Shown piece by piece: positions 45,763 through 53,994 of a DNA stretch of 64,000 nucleotides. The notes beneath the pieces were generated by a model that saw only the letters and a list, made by a program, of their open reading frames with translations, searched no databases and was not told the origin of the DNA. The position numbers and the translations under genes were made by a program. The first letter of the stretch is position 1. Every line of letters starts with the position of its first letter. Source of the DNA: Flagellimonas aequoris (GTDB lineage Bacteria; Bacteroidota; Bacteroidia; Flavobacteriales; Flavobacteriaceae); assembly GCF_003584165.1 (NCBI RefSeq), contig NZ_QXFJ01000008.1, positions 248,001 to 312,000 of the forward strand. The letters are read 5' to 3'.

Positions 45763-46605
45763 ATGAATACTAAAGTTCTTTTGTCATTAGTTGTTTTGAT
45801 GTCGTCCTTTTATGGGTTTTCCCAAACTTCAAGAGGGGTGCGCATAGGATATGTGGACATGGAATATATCCTGGAGAATGTGGAGGAGTACAGGGACGCA
45901 ACGGAGCAATTGAACTTAAAGGCCCTAAAGTGGAAACAGGAGATAGAGATCAAGCAGAGTGCCATCGAGCAGATGAAAAAGGATCTGATGGCCGAAAAAG
46001 TGCTCTTGACGGATGAACTCATTGCCGAACGCGAAGAGGAAATCCAGATATTGGAAAAGGAAATGTTGGACTACCAACAGGACCGTTTTGGGCCACAGGG
46101 AGATTTGGTATTGCAGAAACAACTATTGGTACAGCCGATCCAAGACCAAGTTTTCAACGAGGTACAAAAAATCGGGACCAATAAAAGATACGATTTTATT
46201 TTTGATAAATCGGCAGATGTTGTAATGTTGTACTCCGAAAAACGGCACGATATCAGTGACTTGGTTTTAAGGGAAATAGCACGGACCCGGAAGGTGAGTG
46301 CCTCCAATAAAAAACAGGACCAAAAAAACCGTTTGGAGCAGTTCAAGGCCGATGAGGAAGAAGCGGATGAGGAAATAAGTGCGGCCCTCCAAGAAAGACA
46401 GGAGCGAACCGATTCCATACAGCAGGCCAATACCAAGGCAGCTGAGGACCGGCGGACAGAACAGTTAAAACTAAGGGAGGAACGCAAGAAGGCCTACGAG
46501 GCACGAAGACAGAAATTATTGGAAGAGCGCGAGGCCAAACGCCAAGCCAAGTTGGAAGAGCGAAAAAGTGCGCAGGAACAGGAAAAGGATTCAATACAGA
46601 ATTAA
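45763..46605 (+). CDS. OmpH/Skp-family periplasmic chaperone with long coiled tail
   Basis: This 280-residue protein has a signal peptide (LLSLVVLMSSFYGFSQ) and an OmpH/Skp body (RIGYVDMEYILENV, then long helices). Skp trimers hold unfolded outer-membrane proteins for BamA. Family members are about 160-170 residues; this one carries an extra ~90-residue C-terminal tail rich in Glu, Lys, Arg and Gln (EEADEEISAALQERQERTD and on), probably a continuous charged helix. It follows bamA and precedes a normal-length homologue, an order conserved in flavobacteria. Confidence 0.9.
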   Translation: MNTKVLLSLVVLMSSFYGFSQTSRGVRIGYVDMEYILENVEEYRDATEQLNLKALKWKQEIEIKQSAIEQMKKDLMAEKVLLTDELIAEREEEIQILEKEMLDYQQDRFGPQGDLVLQKQLLVQPIQDQVFNEVQKIGTNKRYDFIFDKSADVVMLYSEKRHDISDLVLREIARTRKVSASNKKQDQKNRLEQFKADEEEADEEISAALQERQERTDSIQQANTKAAEDRRTEQLKLREERKKAYEARRQKLLEEREAKRQAKLEERKSAQEQEKDSIQN

Positions 46606-46652
46606 ATATTGAAGCACTAAATTTAAAATCAAAATAAGTAACTAAGAGAATC

Positions 46653-47162
46653 ATGAAAAATGTTAAAAGGATTGCTGTAGCCCTAGTTTTGTTTGTCGCG
46701 GCTACGGGTTTTGTAAATGCGCAGAGCAAGATTGCACACATCAATGTACAACAGTTGTTGTCTGAAATGCCGGAGATGAAGGCTGCGCAGGCCGAATTGA
46801 AAAAATTGCAGGAAACCTACTCAGCGGATATCCAAGGTTCCCTAACGGAACTTCAGAACAAATATACCCAGTACTCCAACGAGGCTACTTCCAAGACAGA
46901 GGAAGAAAACCAAAAGAGGGCCCAGGAGCTTCAAGGTTTTGAGAAAAACATTGACGATGCCAGAAATGCTGCCATGCAGGCCATGCAACAAAAACAACAG
47001 GAATTGTTTGCCCCCATTTCTGAAAAGGCCAAAGCAGCCATCGAAAAAGTAGCTGCAGCCCAAGGTTTTGATTACGTGATCGATGCCAGCCCAGGTTTGA
47101 GCTTGATCGTGGCCAAGGGAAAAGACCTTTTGCCAGACGTGAAGAAAGAATTGGGATTCTAA
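46653..47162 (+). CDS. OmpH/Skp-family periplasmic chaperone
   Basis: This 169-residue Skp-like protein has a signal peptide (IAVALVLFVAATGFVNAQ) and the family start KIAHINVQQLLSEMPEMKAA. A central coiled coil and the C-terminal FDYVIDASPGLSLIVAKGKDL complete the trimer-forming body. The length is typical, unlike the longer paralogue 47 bases upstream. It should help carry outer-membrane proteins to BamA. A terminator follows, ending the envelope operon before murI. Confidence 0.93.
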   Translation: MKNVKRIAVALVLFVAATGFVNAQSKIAHINVQQLLSEMPEMKAAQAELKKLQETYSADIQGSLTELQNKYTQYSNEATSKTEEENQKRAQELQGFEKNIDDARNAAMQAMQQKQQELFAPISEKAKAAIEKVAAAQGFDYVIDASPGLSLIVAKGKDLLPDVKKELGF

Positions 47163-47184
47163 GACCATACTTTTTACAAAATTC

Positions 47185-47219
47185 AAAAACCGCTTTTCCA
47201 CAGATAAAGCGGTTTTTTT
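47185..47219 (+). terminator. Terminator after the OmpH/Skp gene
   Basis: AAAACCGCTTT ... AAAGCGGTTTT is followed by a T run, 22 bases after the stop codon. Confidence 0.85.
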
Positions 47220-47252
47220 GTTCCATGAATTTTTTTGTCTCTATTTTTAGGT

Positions 47253-48032
47253 ATGCATAATCCCATCGGTATTTTTGATTCAGGGGTAGGGGGAACCTCC
47301 ATTTGGAAAGAAGTGGTAAAAATGCTTCCACATGAAAGCACCCTATACCTTGCCGATAGTGCCAATGCACCCTATGGTGAAAAATCCAAGGAAGAGATCC
47401 TCCAACTAAGTGTCAAGAACACCGAGCTACTTCTAAATCGGGGATGTAAGATTATTATCGTGGCCTGCAATACGGCCACCACCAATGCCATTGATTATTT
47501 ACGGGAGCATTACCCTGTGCCCTTCATAGGGATAGAACCGGCCATAAAACCCGCAGCACTGCATACCAAGACGAAAAAAGTGGGCGTTTTGGCCACCAAA
47601 GGGACCTTGTCCAGCAGTTTGTTCCATAATACGTCCAAACTGTTCGCAGAAGGGATTACCGTTTTGGAACAAGAGGGAAAAGGACTTGTGGAACTGATTG
47701 AAGCGAATAAAGTGCAATCACCGGAAATGTGGGAACTATTGAAGAAGTTTTTAGATCCCATGCTTCAACAACATATCGATTGCCTCGTTTTGGGATGTAC
47801 CCATTATCCCTATTTGATTCCTGTGCTGAAAGAAATGTTGCCCGATGATATTACCATCATCGATTCTGGGGAAGCTGTTGCCAGACAAACCAAAGCCATC
47901 TTGGAACAAAACGGGTTATTGGCTCCGGAAACTAACCATCCGAAGCATGCCTTGTACACCAACAAGAATGTGGACATCCTGAAAAGTTTTGTGGATGGCC
48001 CAAATATTGAAGTGTCCCATCTTGAGTTTTGA
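47253..48032 (+). CDS. murI: Glutamate racemase
   Basis: This enzyme of about 259 residues interconverts L- and D-glutamate for peptidoglycan. It begins IGIFDSGVGGTSIWKEV (catalytic acid region). The two catalytic cysteines are in ACNTATTNA and LGCTHYPYL. The ATG at 47253 is chosen; a frame from 47235 adds six residues not found in the family. It has its own position after a terminator and is convergent with folA, with three bases between the genes. Confidence 0.95.
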   Translation: MHNPIGIFDSGVGGTSIWKEVVKMLPHESTLYLADSANAPYGEKSKEEILQLSVKNTELLLNRGCKIIIVACNTATTNAIDYLREHYPVPFIGIEPAIKPAALHTKTKKVGVLATKGTLSSSLFHNTSKLFAEGITVLEQEGKGLVELIEANKVQSPEMWELLKKFLDPMLQQHIDCLVLGCTHYPYLIPVLKEMLPDDITIIDSGEAVARQTKAILEQNGLLAPETNHPKHALYTNKNVDILKSFVDGPNIEVSHLEF

Positions 48033-48035
48033 GTA

Positions 48036-48527
48036 CTATTTCCTTTTGTAGGTTAGGTAGGTAAAACTATACTGGTGCCTATCATCCTTTGGATGATGCT
48101 CCTCGTTGACCAATTTCCATTCCTTTTCATCAATCTCAGGAAAAAAAGCATCCGCCTCGAACGTTTCGTGGACGCGGGTAAGTTCAATGTCCGTGGCAAT
48201 TTCCATGGACTGTTTGTAGATTTCACCGCCACCGATAATGAAGGCTGTTTCCCCATCATGTACCATGTCCATAGCTTGTTGCAGTGAATGGACGATGGTG
48301 CATGGAAATTTGGGTTCGTAGTCCTTGTCACGCGTAATGGCAATATGTTCACGGTTGGGGAGCGGCTTTGGAAAGCTTTCCAACGTTTTTCGGCCCATGA
48401 TGATCTTATGGCCAGAGGTTAGGACCTTAAATCGCTTAAAATCGTCCGGAAGGTGCCATACGAGGTCGTTGTCCTTTCCCAGGGCATTGTTCTCCGCGGC
48501 TGCGGCGATAATGATCAATCGCTTCAT
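48036..48527 (-). CDS. folA: Dihydrofolate reductase
   Basis: This 163-residue enzyme reduces dihydrofolate with NADPH. Hallmarks are NNALGKDNDLVWHLPDD (active-site acid in the LPDD helix), HKIIMGRKTLESF, FIIGGGEIYKQ and LTRVHETFEADAFFPE. It regenerates tetrahydrofolate used by ThyA, encoded 6 kb to the right. It overlaps the upstream 2TM gene by four bases (ATGA), so they form a coupled pair. Confidence 0.96.
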   Translation of the reverse strand: MKRLIIIAAAAENNALGKDNDLVWHLPDDFKRFKVLTSGHKIIMGRKTLESFPKPLPNREHIAITRDKDYEPKFPCTIVHSLQQAMDMVHDGETAFIIGGGEIYKQSMEIATDIELTRVHETFEADAFFPEIDEKEWKLVNEEHHPKDDRHQYSFTYLTYKRK

Positions 48528-48916
48528 TGATCTTTTTTTTTATTGATGTTGGAAAGTGGAAATTCGGTTTCGATTTCTTTTTGGATTTCAGCAATGCGTT
48601 TCTTCTGCAAGGCCACCAATTTTTCCCGTTGTTGGCGTTCCCAGTCCTGTCCCATGAACTTGTGCGTCACAAAAACATTGAAGGCGTGGATCACGAACAA
48701 AAAGGCCCAAAAGGTAATGGCCCAAATGAACCAATCATACGCTTCCCCATACTTCAGGATCTTGTTGATCAGGATCAAAAAAACACTACCGATCAAAAAA
48801 ATCACAAAGTGGGAGAACAGTCGTTTCTTTTGTTTGATGCGTTTATGGGCATTTTCCAAAAGTTCGTGCTGCTCCAGGTCCAATTCCGTTTTTTTCTTTT
48901 TTCCAAATGACAACAT
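48524..48916 (-). CDS. 2TM-domain membrane protein
   Basis: This 130-residue protein has two close membrane segments (FVIFLIGSVFLILIN and WAITFWAFLFVIHAF) forming the 2TM domain. They are flanked by charged helices (ELLENAHKRIKQKKR before, REKLVALQKKRIAEIQ after). In Bacteroidota the domain also occurs attached to LytTR regulators and kinases. This is a stand-alone form with unknown function, coupled to folA by a four-base overlap. Confidence 0.85.
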   Translation of the reverse strand: MLSFGKKKKTELDLEQHELLENAHKRIKQKKRLFSHFVIFLIGSVFLILINKILKYGEAYDWFIWAITFWAFLFVIHAFNVFVTHKFMGQDWERQQREKLVALQKKRIAEIQKEIETEFPLSNINKKKDQ

Positions 48917-48970
48917 GGAATGGCTATCTTTAACAACAAATATAATTGAATTGTATCCAAATACCCGGTA

Positions 48971-50062
48971 ATGCAGAACCTCAGAAAAAAATTCCCTGTT
49001 TTAAACCAATGTATCTATGCAAACACGGCCTCTGCCGGACTGTTGAGTGAAGATCTGATGGAATGGCGACAAGGCCATGACCTCGATTTTCTTATTGGGG
49101 GCAGTGAGATGAAGAACAAGGGATTTGCGCATATGCCCGAGATCAAAAAAACGGTCGGAAGGTTTTTTCACTGTAAACCCGAGAATGTGGCCTTGGTGCC
49201 AAATTTTAGTTTGGGACTCAATCTATTGCTGGAAGGTTTGTCCAAGGACAAAACGGTATTGTTGCTCCACAATGATTATCCATCGGTAAACTGGCCATTC
49301 GAGACCCGAAACTTTAAACGGGAGTATGTGGACATTGATGGGCACATGGAAGAGCGGATTTACGAGAAGGTAAAAGGAGGGAACATCGATGTGCTGGCAC
49401 TGAGCTTGGTGCAATGGGTAAATGGGGTGCGAATCGATTTTGACTTTTTAAAACAGTTGAAAAAGGACTTTCCCGATTTGATGGTCATTGCGGATGGTAC
49501 GCAGTTTTGTGGCATGGAACCCTTCCATTTTGAGGAATCGGGTGTGGATATTCTTGGCGCCAGTGCCTATAAATGGCTTTTGGCAGGTTATGGCAACGGC
49601 TTTTTCTTAGTGAAGGATGGCATCAAGGATCAATTTGAACTGAAGGGAATCGGCAACGGCTCCGTGAACAATGATGCCTCTAAAAGGGACAGTATTCCTT
49701 TCTGCAAGTATTTGGAGCCCGGTCATTTGGATTCCTTCAATTTTGGAAGTTTGGAGTTTGCCCTTAATTTTTTGGACGAGATCGGTCAGGAAAATGTCCA
49801 GGCCCAACTCGAAAAATTGTCCAAAAAAGCCATGACGTCATTCTCTGAACTAGGACTGCTTCAACCCTTTGTGAGCCAAAGAAATCAGCATAGTACCATC
49901 TTCAGCATAAAGGGAGATGAGAAACTTTTCAATAAACTTTCGGAGGAAAATATAGTGGCCTCCCTTCGTGGCGGAGGGGTACGATTGAGCTTCCATTTTT
50001 ACAATACCGAGGAGGAAGTAGATGTCATTGCTACACTTCTAAAACGTTGGATGTCAAAATAA
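48971..50062 (+). CDS. Class V aminotransferase-fold PLP enzyme
   Basis: This 363-residue fold-type I PLP enzyme resembles NifS/isopenicillin-epimerase relatives. It has CIYANTASAGLLS at the N-terminus, VIADGTQFCGMEPFHF with the PLP-binding Asp, and SAYKWLLAGYGNGFF where the Lys should form the Schiff base. The C-terminal small domain ends with SLRGGGVRLSFHFYNTEEEVD. The specific reaction (aminotransferase, desulfurase-like or kynureninase-like) cannot be chosen. It is divergent from the 2TM gene. Confidence 0.87.
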   Translation: MQNLRKKFPVLNQCIYANTASAGLLSEDLMEWRQGHDLDFLIGGSEMKNKGFAHMPEIKKTVGRFFHCKPENVALVPNFSLGLNLLLEGLSKDKTVLLLHNDYPSVNWPFETRNFKREYVDIDGHMEERIYEKVKGGNIDVLALSLVQWVNGVRIDFDFLKQLKKDFPDLMVIADGTQFCGMEPFHFEESGVDILGASAYKWLLAGYGNGFFLVKDGIKDQFELKGIGNGSVNNDASKRDSIPFCKYLEPGHLDSFNFGSLEFALNFLDEIGQENVQAQLEKLSKKAMTSFSELGLLQPFVSQRNQHSTIFSIKGDEKLFNKLSEENIVASLRGGGVRLSFHFYNTEEEVDVIATLLKRWMSK

Positions 50063-50120
50063 TAATTGGTAAAAATCCATAATCTTATTTGACAAAAGTA
50101 ACCCTATTGTTAGCCGCATT

Positions 50121-50135
50121 TTATCAATTTGATAA
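50121..50135. promoter_or_regulatory. 15-bp palindrome upstream of the CBM48-like gene
   Basis: TTATCAATTTGATAA is two exact 7-base arms around one central T, in the 144-base gap before the small CBM48-like gene. The regulator is unknown. Confidence 0.4.
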
Positions 50136-50206
50136 ATCGATGGTAACTAATTGTAAATAAGTAGTTTTATGTATTGTTTTGTACTGGAATTAAATTTTTT
50201 GGTACC

Positions 50207-50503
50207 ATGGCAATTAAGAAACAATACCTAAAGAGCAAGCCGGTTTGCAAGGTCACTTTCAGTGTTCCTGCAGATGAGGCCAAGGCCGTTGCGGTTGTTG
50301 GCGATTTCAACAAGTGGAATCCCAAGGGCAGCGGATTGAAAAAATTGAAGAACGGAACCTTCAAGGGAACTTTTGAACTTCCAGTGGAGAACAGCTACGA
50401 GTTCAGATATCTGATAGATGGCAGTTATACCAACGATGAAGAGGCAGATCGTTACCAATGGAACGAGTATGCCGGTACGGAAAACGCCGTATTGGAAGTA
50501 TAA
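50207..50503 (+). CDS. Small isoamylase-N (CBM48-like) domain protein
   Basis: The ATG at 50207 gives 98 residues that are almost entirely one early-set/CBM48-like domain: VCKVTFSVPADEA, VAVVGDFNKWNP, then GTFKGTFELP and YEFRYLIDGSY. Such domains bind glycogen-like glucans or act as AMPK-beta-like modules. The stand-alone form is common in Bacteroidota and unassigned. A 15-bp palindrome lies 72 bases upstream and a strong terminator follows, so the gene is a self-contained unit. Confidence 0.85.
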   Translation: MAIKKQYLKSKPVCKVTFSVPADEAKAVAVVGDFNKWNPKGSGLKKLKNGTFKGTFELPVENSYEFRYLIDGSYTNDEEADRYQWNEYAGTENAVLEV

Positions 50504-50531
50504 CCGTTACAGAACGTGTAATTTTAATGTA

Positions 50532-50569
50532 CCGTCATCAGTTTCCCCAAGCTGATGGCGGTTTTTTTT
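50532..50569 (+). terminator. Terminator after the CBM48-like gene
   Basis: CCGTCATCAG ... CTGATGGCGG forms a ten-pair stem (one G-U) followed by eight T. Confidence 0.9.
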
Positions 50570-50628
50570 ACCCTGAACCTGATTTAGGGTCTCACCACCT
50601 TCCCATTTTTACCCTTCAAAAAAACGTT

Positions 50629-51462
50629 TTACTTATGGGTCTCGTTCAGATACTTTAGGCCTTCGTACAGTGCCGGTAGTGGCACCGACCGATGGTCTTC
50701 TTCTTCAAAATAGTCCTGTTTTACTTGAAGTTTGTCGCGCCAGCGTTCCTCCATCATGGCTACAAATCGGTCGTGTCGTTTTTTGTTCCGTTCGTAATTG
50801 GCTTCTCCTTGGTTGGCGGTGGCCCAGTATAGTTTTTTGTCGATGGAGGTCGGGTTCATTGAGGCCATTCTACTTTCCATGGTGGTTTCGTCCCACCAAA
50901 TACTTGGGTCAATGGCCAAATAGGCATCAAACAGGCTGTGGGGGTCCAAATAGGCATTTACGGTCAATAAACCACCAAGGGAATGTCCTATCAAGGTACG
51001 ATGTGGGGCTGCGCGATAATGGTTGTCCACATAAGGAATCAATTCCTTTTCAATAAAATCCAGGAATTTTTTGCCCCCGCCCATGGTGTTGGCACGCTTG
51101 GTCTGCAATTTGGTAATGGTGAAATCCCGTTCGCGATCCACATTTTCTATGGCCACCACAATGGTTTCCGGCATCAGGTAGCTTCGGTTGGTACGGGAGC
51201 CCATAAAATGGACAATGGCCGATGCGGTTTTAAAGTGGACATACCCATCCAATAAAATAATAATAGGATACAACTGGTCCGTTTTCGATGGGTCGTTGTA
51301 GGAATCTGGAAGACTGAACAAGATAGAGCGGTCTTCATTTAGAATTTTGGAATGCAAGGAAATGGAGTGACCCAGTTCTATGGTTTCACCCTCCTGCCCC
51401 ACAACGAATAAACTGCTGAAAAGGAGAAGGAAAAACAGCGGGATAAGGAATTTTTTCTTCAA
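50629..51462 (-). CDS. Secreted esterase-D-like alpha/beta hydrolase
   Basis: This 277-residue protein has a signal peptide (IPLFFLLLFSSLFVVGQ) and a PF00756-type fold: YPIIILLDGYVHF, VVAIENVDRERDFT, and the nucleophile elbow TLIGHSLGGLLTV. IDPSIWWDE is typical of iron-siderophore esterases such as IroE/Fes relatives, and DHRSVPLPALYEGL holds the catalytic His. Family knowledge suggests cleavage of acylated compounds, possibly siderophores, in the periplasm. No siderophore genes are nearby. Confidence 0.87.
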   Translation of the reverse strand: MKKKFLIPLFFLLLFSSLFVVGQEGETIELGHSISLHSKILNEDRSILFSLPDSYNDPSKTDQLYPIIILLDGYVHFKTASAIVHFMGSRTNRSYLMPETIVVAIENVDRERDFTITKLQTKRANTMGGGKKFLDFIEKELIPYVDNHYRAAPHRTLIGHSLGGLLTVNAYLDPHSLFDAYLAIDPSIWWDETTMESRMASMNPTSIDKKLYWATANQGEANYERNKKRHDRFVAMMEERWRDKLQVKQDYFEEEDHRSVPLPALYEGLKYLNETHK

Positions 51463-51475
51463 GAGAACTCTTGAT

Positions 51476-51691
51476 TTAAGGAGTATTTTCTATTTCCGTC
51501 ATAATTTCCGTCACTTTCTCCATATCCTCTTCTGCAACTTGAAGTTCCGTAACAAAGGTGGCCATGTGGCTCATGACCTGTGAGGTGTGTTCGTTGCGTA
51601 AAAAGCATTGGATACCTTCGGCTTCCAATCTGCTCTTCAAAGGGAGCAAATCGGTTTCATAGTGCGAACTTTTAATGGTGACCCAACTCAT
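51476..51691 (-). CDS. DUF2007-type small protein
   Basis: The ATG at 51691 gives 71 residues. The pattern WVTIKSSHYETDLLPLKSRLEAEGI followed by CFLRNEH matches DUF2007, a small ferredoxin-fold family loosely named putative signal-transducing protein. A TTG three codons earlier is not used here. It ends 13 bases upstream of the esterase start on the same strand, so the two may share a transcript. Confidence 0.78.
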   Translation of the reverse strand: MSWVTIKSSHYETDLLPLKSRLEAEGIQCFLRNEHTSQVMSHMATFVTELQVAEEDMEKVTEIMTEIENTP

Positions 51692-51822
51692 AACGTACAA
51701 TTTTCACGGCTTGTATTGCCCAAGTTCTTATGTCTTAAAGATAGTTGATATAAAGACGTGGTACAAGGATTTACTTGCAATAGGTTTTAAGGCCCTTGGC
51801 CTTGGATAGGCAAAACGGAACG

Positions 51823-52173
51823 CTACTTCCTTAAAATTTTCTCCATGGCCTTCCCTTTGGCCAATTCGTCCACCAGTTTGTCCAGATACCGAATTTTTTT
51901 CATGAGTCCGTCTTCCATCTCTTCAACCCGATACCCACAGATTACCCCTGTTATTTTGGAAACATTGGGGTTCAATTGGGGTGCTTCCCCAAAGAAGGTT
52001 TCAAAATCCGTTCGGTTGTCGATGATCTGTTGCAAGGCCTTTTGGTCGTAGCCGGTCAACCATTGGATGATGGTGTCCACGTCTTCTTTGGTACGGCCTT
52101 TTTTCTCCGCTTTGGTGATATAATGTGGATATACACTGGCAACTGAAGTGGTAAAGATTCTGTGTTTGTCCAT
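51823..52173 (-). CDS. DUF2200 family protein
   Basis: The ATG at 52173 gives 116 residues ([16 protein letters not shown] at the start), matching DUF2200. Conserved parts are [30 protein letters not shown] and [15 protein letters not shown]. The family is soluble, widespread and without known function. A longer frame to 52200 adds nine residues (MSINTKQVT) and is less likely. It lies 35 bases downstream of the DinB gene. Confidence 0.82.
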   Translation of the reverse strand: MDKHRIFTTSVASVYPHYITKAEKKGRTKEDVDTIIQWLTGYDQKALQQIIDNRTDFETFFGEAPQLNPNVSKITGVICGYRVEEMEDGLMKKIRYLDKLVDELAKGKAMEKILRK

Positions 52174-52208
52174 GGTAACTTGTTTAGTATTAATTGACAA
52201 CTAGCAAT

Positions 52209-52703
52209 TTAATGGTTTTTCTCTTTCAGATATTTAATGATGATTCCCAACTGCCCCAAATGGTACACATCATGGTGCAACATACCATTGATGAGAAAGC
52301 TGTATGGGTAGTCGCCCTTAAAGTCGGTGTCGTAATAGGTTTCGGAAAGAAATGCATCTTCCTTGTCTTGGAGCAAAGTGATGAGTTCCGCGAGGGTATC
52401 ATCGTATTCCTTTTGGATTTGCTCCCAACCTTTTTGTTTTAGGATGTTGTTGGGCAACCAATTTTCTGGGCAATCGTCCGTTTTGCTGCCCTTACCCGTT
52501 TTGATTTTCAGCAGAGCCTCTTTTCGCCAAAAAGTGAGGTGCGAAATGGTCTCGGCAATACTGTGCAAACCTTCCAAAGGTCTCTCAAACACAAGACGTT
52601 CATCCACCTTTGACAATTTACTGGAATATGAACTGCCTACCCAAGGGTATCCCTCTTGGATTTCCTCAAATTGTGCGATGGTGTATTGGATGATGGAGTT
52701 CAA
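52209..52703 (-). CDS. DinB-family (DfsB-like) protein
   Basis: This 164-residue four-helix protein of the DinB/YfiT superfamily carries histidines for a metal site: HSIAETISHLTFW near residues 46-58 and LINGMLHHDVYHLGQL near the C-terminus. Despite the name, the family is not an SOS polymerase; members are metal-dependent transferases or unassigned. It overlaps the upstream XRE regulator gene by four bases, so it is very probably under that regulator. Confidence 0.87.
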   Translation of the reverse strand: MNSIIQYTIAQFEEIQEGYPWVGSSYSSKLSKVDERLVFERPLEGLHSIAETISHLTFWRKEALLKIKTGKGSKTDDCPENWLPNNILKQKGWEQIQKEYDDTLAELITLLQDKEDAFLSETYYDTDFKGDYPYSFLINGMLHHDVYHLGQLGIIIKYLKEKNH

Positions 52704-52918
52704 AATTTAAACAATTCTTCAAGTTCAACCCCAAGAGCAAGTGCAATGGTATAAAGCGTATAGGTGTTTGCAGAAACTTTATGGTTTTCAATGAGTTCAA
52801 TGTGCTGTTTGTCACGCCCACATAATCTTCCCAACTCAGCTTGGGAAATGTTTTTTTCCTTTCTAAGTTGTTTAATACGGTTGCCGATTTTTATCGATAA
52901 TTCCTGCTTTGTCAACAT
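52700..52918 (-). CDS. Small XRE-family (controller-like) regulator
   Basis: This 72-residue protein is a single helix-turn-helix domain: IGNRIKQLRKEKNISQAELG, then IELIENHKVSANTYTLYTIALALGVELEELF. The size and sequence style recall restriction-modification controller proteins, but no such enzymes are nearby. It is coupled to the DinB gene and divergent from a 71-residue ORF. Two GTCATA-N6-TATGAC operators lie in the intergenic gap, the nearest 47 bases upstream of its ATG, suggesting self-regulation. Confidence 0.9.
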   Translation of the reverse strand: MLTKQELSIKIGNRIKQLRKEKNISQAELGRLCGRDKQHIELIENHKVSANTYTLYTIALALGVELEELFKF

Positions 52919-52964
52919 TGAAAAAACCTAACAAAACAAAAGTCAATAGATAAAGCGTATAAAA

Positions 52965-53026
52965 CGTCATAATATATTATGACGAATTGGATTAAAACCA
53001 TATCTTAGGTCATATTTTGTTATGAC
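52965..53026. promoter_or_regulatory. Two matched palindromic operators, GTCATA-N6-TATGAC
   Basis: Operator 1 (52966-52983) lies within a perfect 20-bp palindrome at 52965-52984. Operator 2 (53009-53026) has the same half-sites and the same 6-base spacer. Centres are 43 bases apart, about four helical turns. Operator 2 overlaps the first ATG of the rightward 71-residue ORF. The neighbouring XRE protein is the obvious candidate binder. Confidence 0.65.
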
Positions 53027-53237
53027 GATGAGTGATTTAAATAAGAATATCGCTGATGTGCGTTTCTCCAAATTGTTTGAAGATGCCTATGGCTCCCCTA
53101 CCGAACTGGCCGATATATTGGACTTAGGTTTGGAAATGCTTTTTTATGTAGAGGAAGGTGCTTTTTCCCAAAGGGAAATACAACAAGTGGTTACCGCGTT
53201 ACGGGATATTAATGGGATGTTGAAGGGAAAATCTTGA
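53022..53237 (+). CDS. Small protein of unknown function, divergent from the XRE regulator
   Basis: This 71-residue soluble protein (69 if the ATG at 53028 is used) is acidic in its middle: FSKLFEDAYGSPTELADILDLG, then MLFYVEEGAFSQREIQQVV. No family is recognised. Its support comes from the matched operator pair upstream and its compact placement. The first ATG lies inside the second operator, so regulator binding would block either transcription or initiation. It converges on the DUF2971 gene, seven bases away. Confidence 0.6.
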   Translation: MTMSDLNKNIADVRFSKLFEDAYGSPTELADILDLGLEMLFYVEEGAFSQREIQQVVTALRDINGMLKGKS

Positions 53238-53244
53238 ACTTGTG

Positions 53245-53994
53245 TTATATCGAAGGCTCATACATTATGGGTTTTAGTTTTAATGTTAATGGGTCAACTA
53301 TCATTTGTTCATATCTTGGCATATGACCAATGTTATTGAAAAACGAAATAGTTTTCAATTGGTCAAATTCTAGTGATTTATATCCAAAAATGACCTTGGA
53401 TATCAATTTTGGATTAAAAGGAACATCCAAGTTTTTTCCGTCATTAGTAATTTTTAAATCCATTAGGTTTTTGACGTAGCGAATGTCAAAAACAAGGCGT
53501 ACTTCTTCCTCGTAATCCCAAATATTACTTTTATTTGTTACCACAAACATGCCCAATTCCCCTTCTTTTATTTTTTTTGAATTTCTTTTTTCAAGTAGGC
53601 TTTCTGGGTAAACGACTTCCGAAGGACTACCACAATAGTCATGTTTTGAGAAATCTATTTCAAAACAGACTTGTGTATGAGATTTTCCATAATGTGCCCA
53701 CATCAAATATGACTTTTCAGTAGTATAGGTTTTTGAAAAACAACATATATATGTTGATGAAAAGGCTCTTTCAAATGCAATCTTTGTAGCATGTTGAATA
53801 AGCTTATGTCCTTTTTTGGATAAGTTTTCCCAATCCAAATCCATCAAAAATGGACTATTATCTAAAGGGTCATTGAATTGGTCTGCCCTTGAAAACCTTA
53901 GTCTTTGGTTTTCAATTGTACTATAAAGGCCATCAAAGGAAATAAATCGATATGATTTATCTCGATAGGTGTTAAAAAGGGAATCATCCGACAT
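53245..53994 (-). CDS. DUF2971 family protein
   Basis: This 249-residue protein matches DUF2971: YRFISFDGLYSTIENQRLRFSR with RADQFNDPLD, then the core MWAHYGKSHTQVCFEIDF, and EEEVRLVFDIRY. The family is scattered across bacteria and often sits in accessory or defence-rich regions, with no assigned activity. The base composition is clearly more AT-rich than in the neighbouring genes, which suggests recent acquisition. It stands between an unknown small ORF and a HAD gene. Confidence 0.82.
   Translation of the reverse strand: MSDDSLFNTYRDKSYRFISFDGLYSTIENQRLRFSRADQFNDPLDNSPFLMDLDWENLSKKGHKLIQHATKIAFERAFSSTYICCFSKTYTTEKSYLMWAHYGKSHTQVCFEIDFSKHDYCGSPSEVVYPESLLEKRNSKKIKEGELGMFVVTNKSNIWDYEEEVRLVFDIRYVKNLMDLKITNDGKNLDVPFNPKLISKVIFGYKSLEFDQLKTISFFNNIGHMPRYEQMIVDPLTLKLKPIMYEPSI

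Noticed and set aside
52209..52918. Restriction-modification locus, suggested by the controller-like XRE protein
   Set aside because: No methyltransferase or endonuclease gene is present; only the regulator and operator design resemble such systems.
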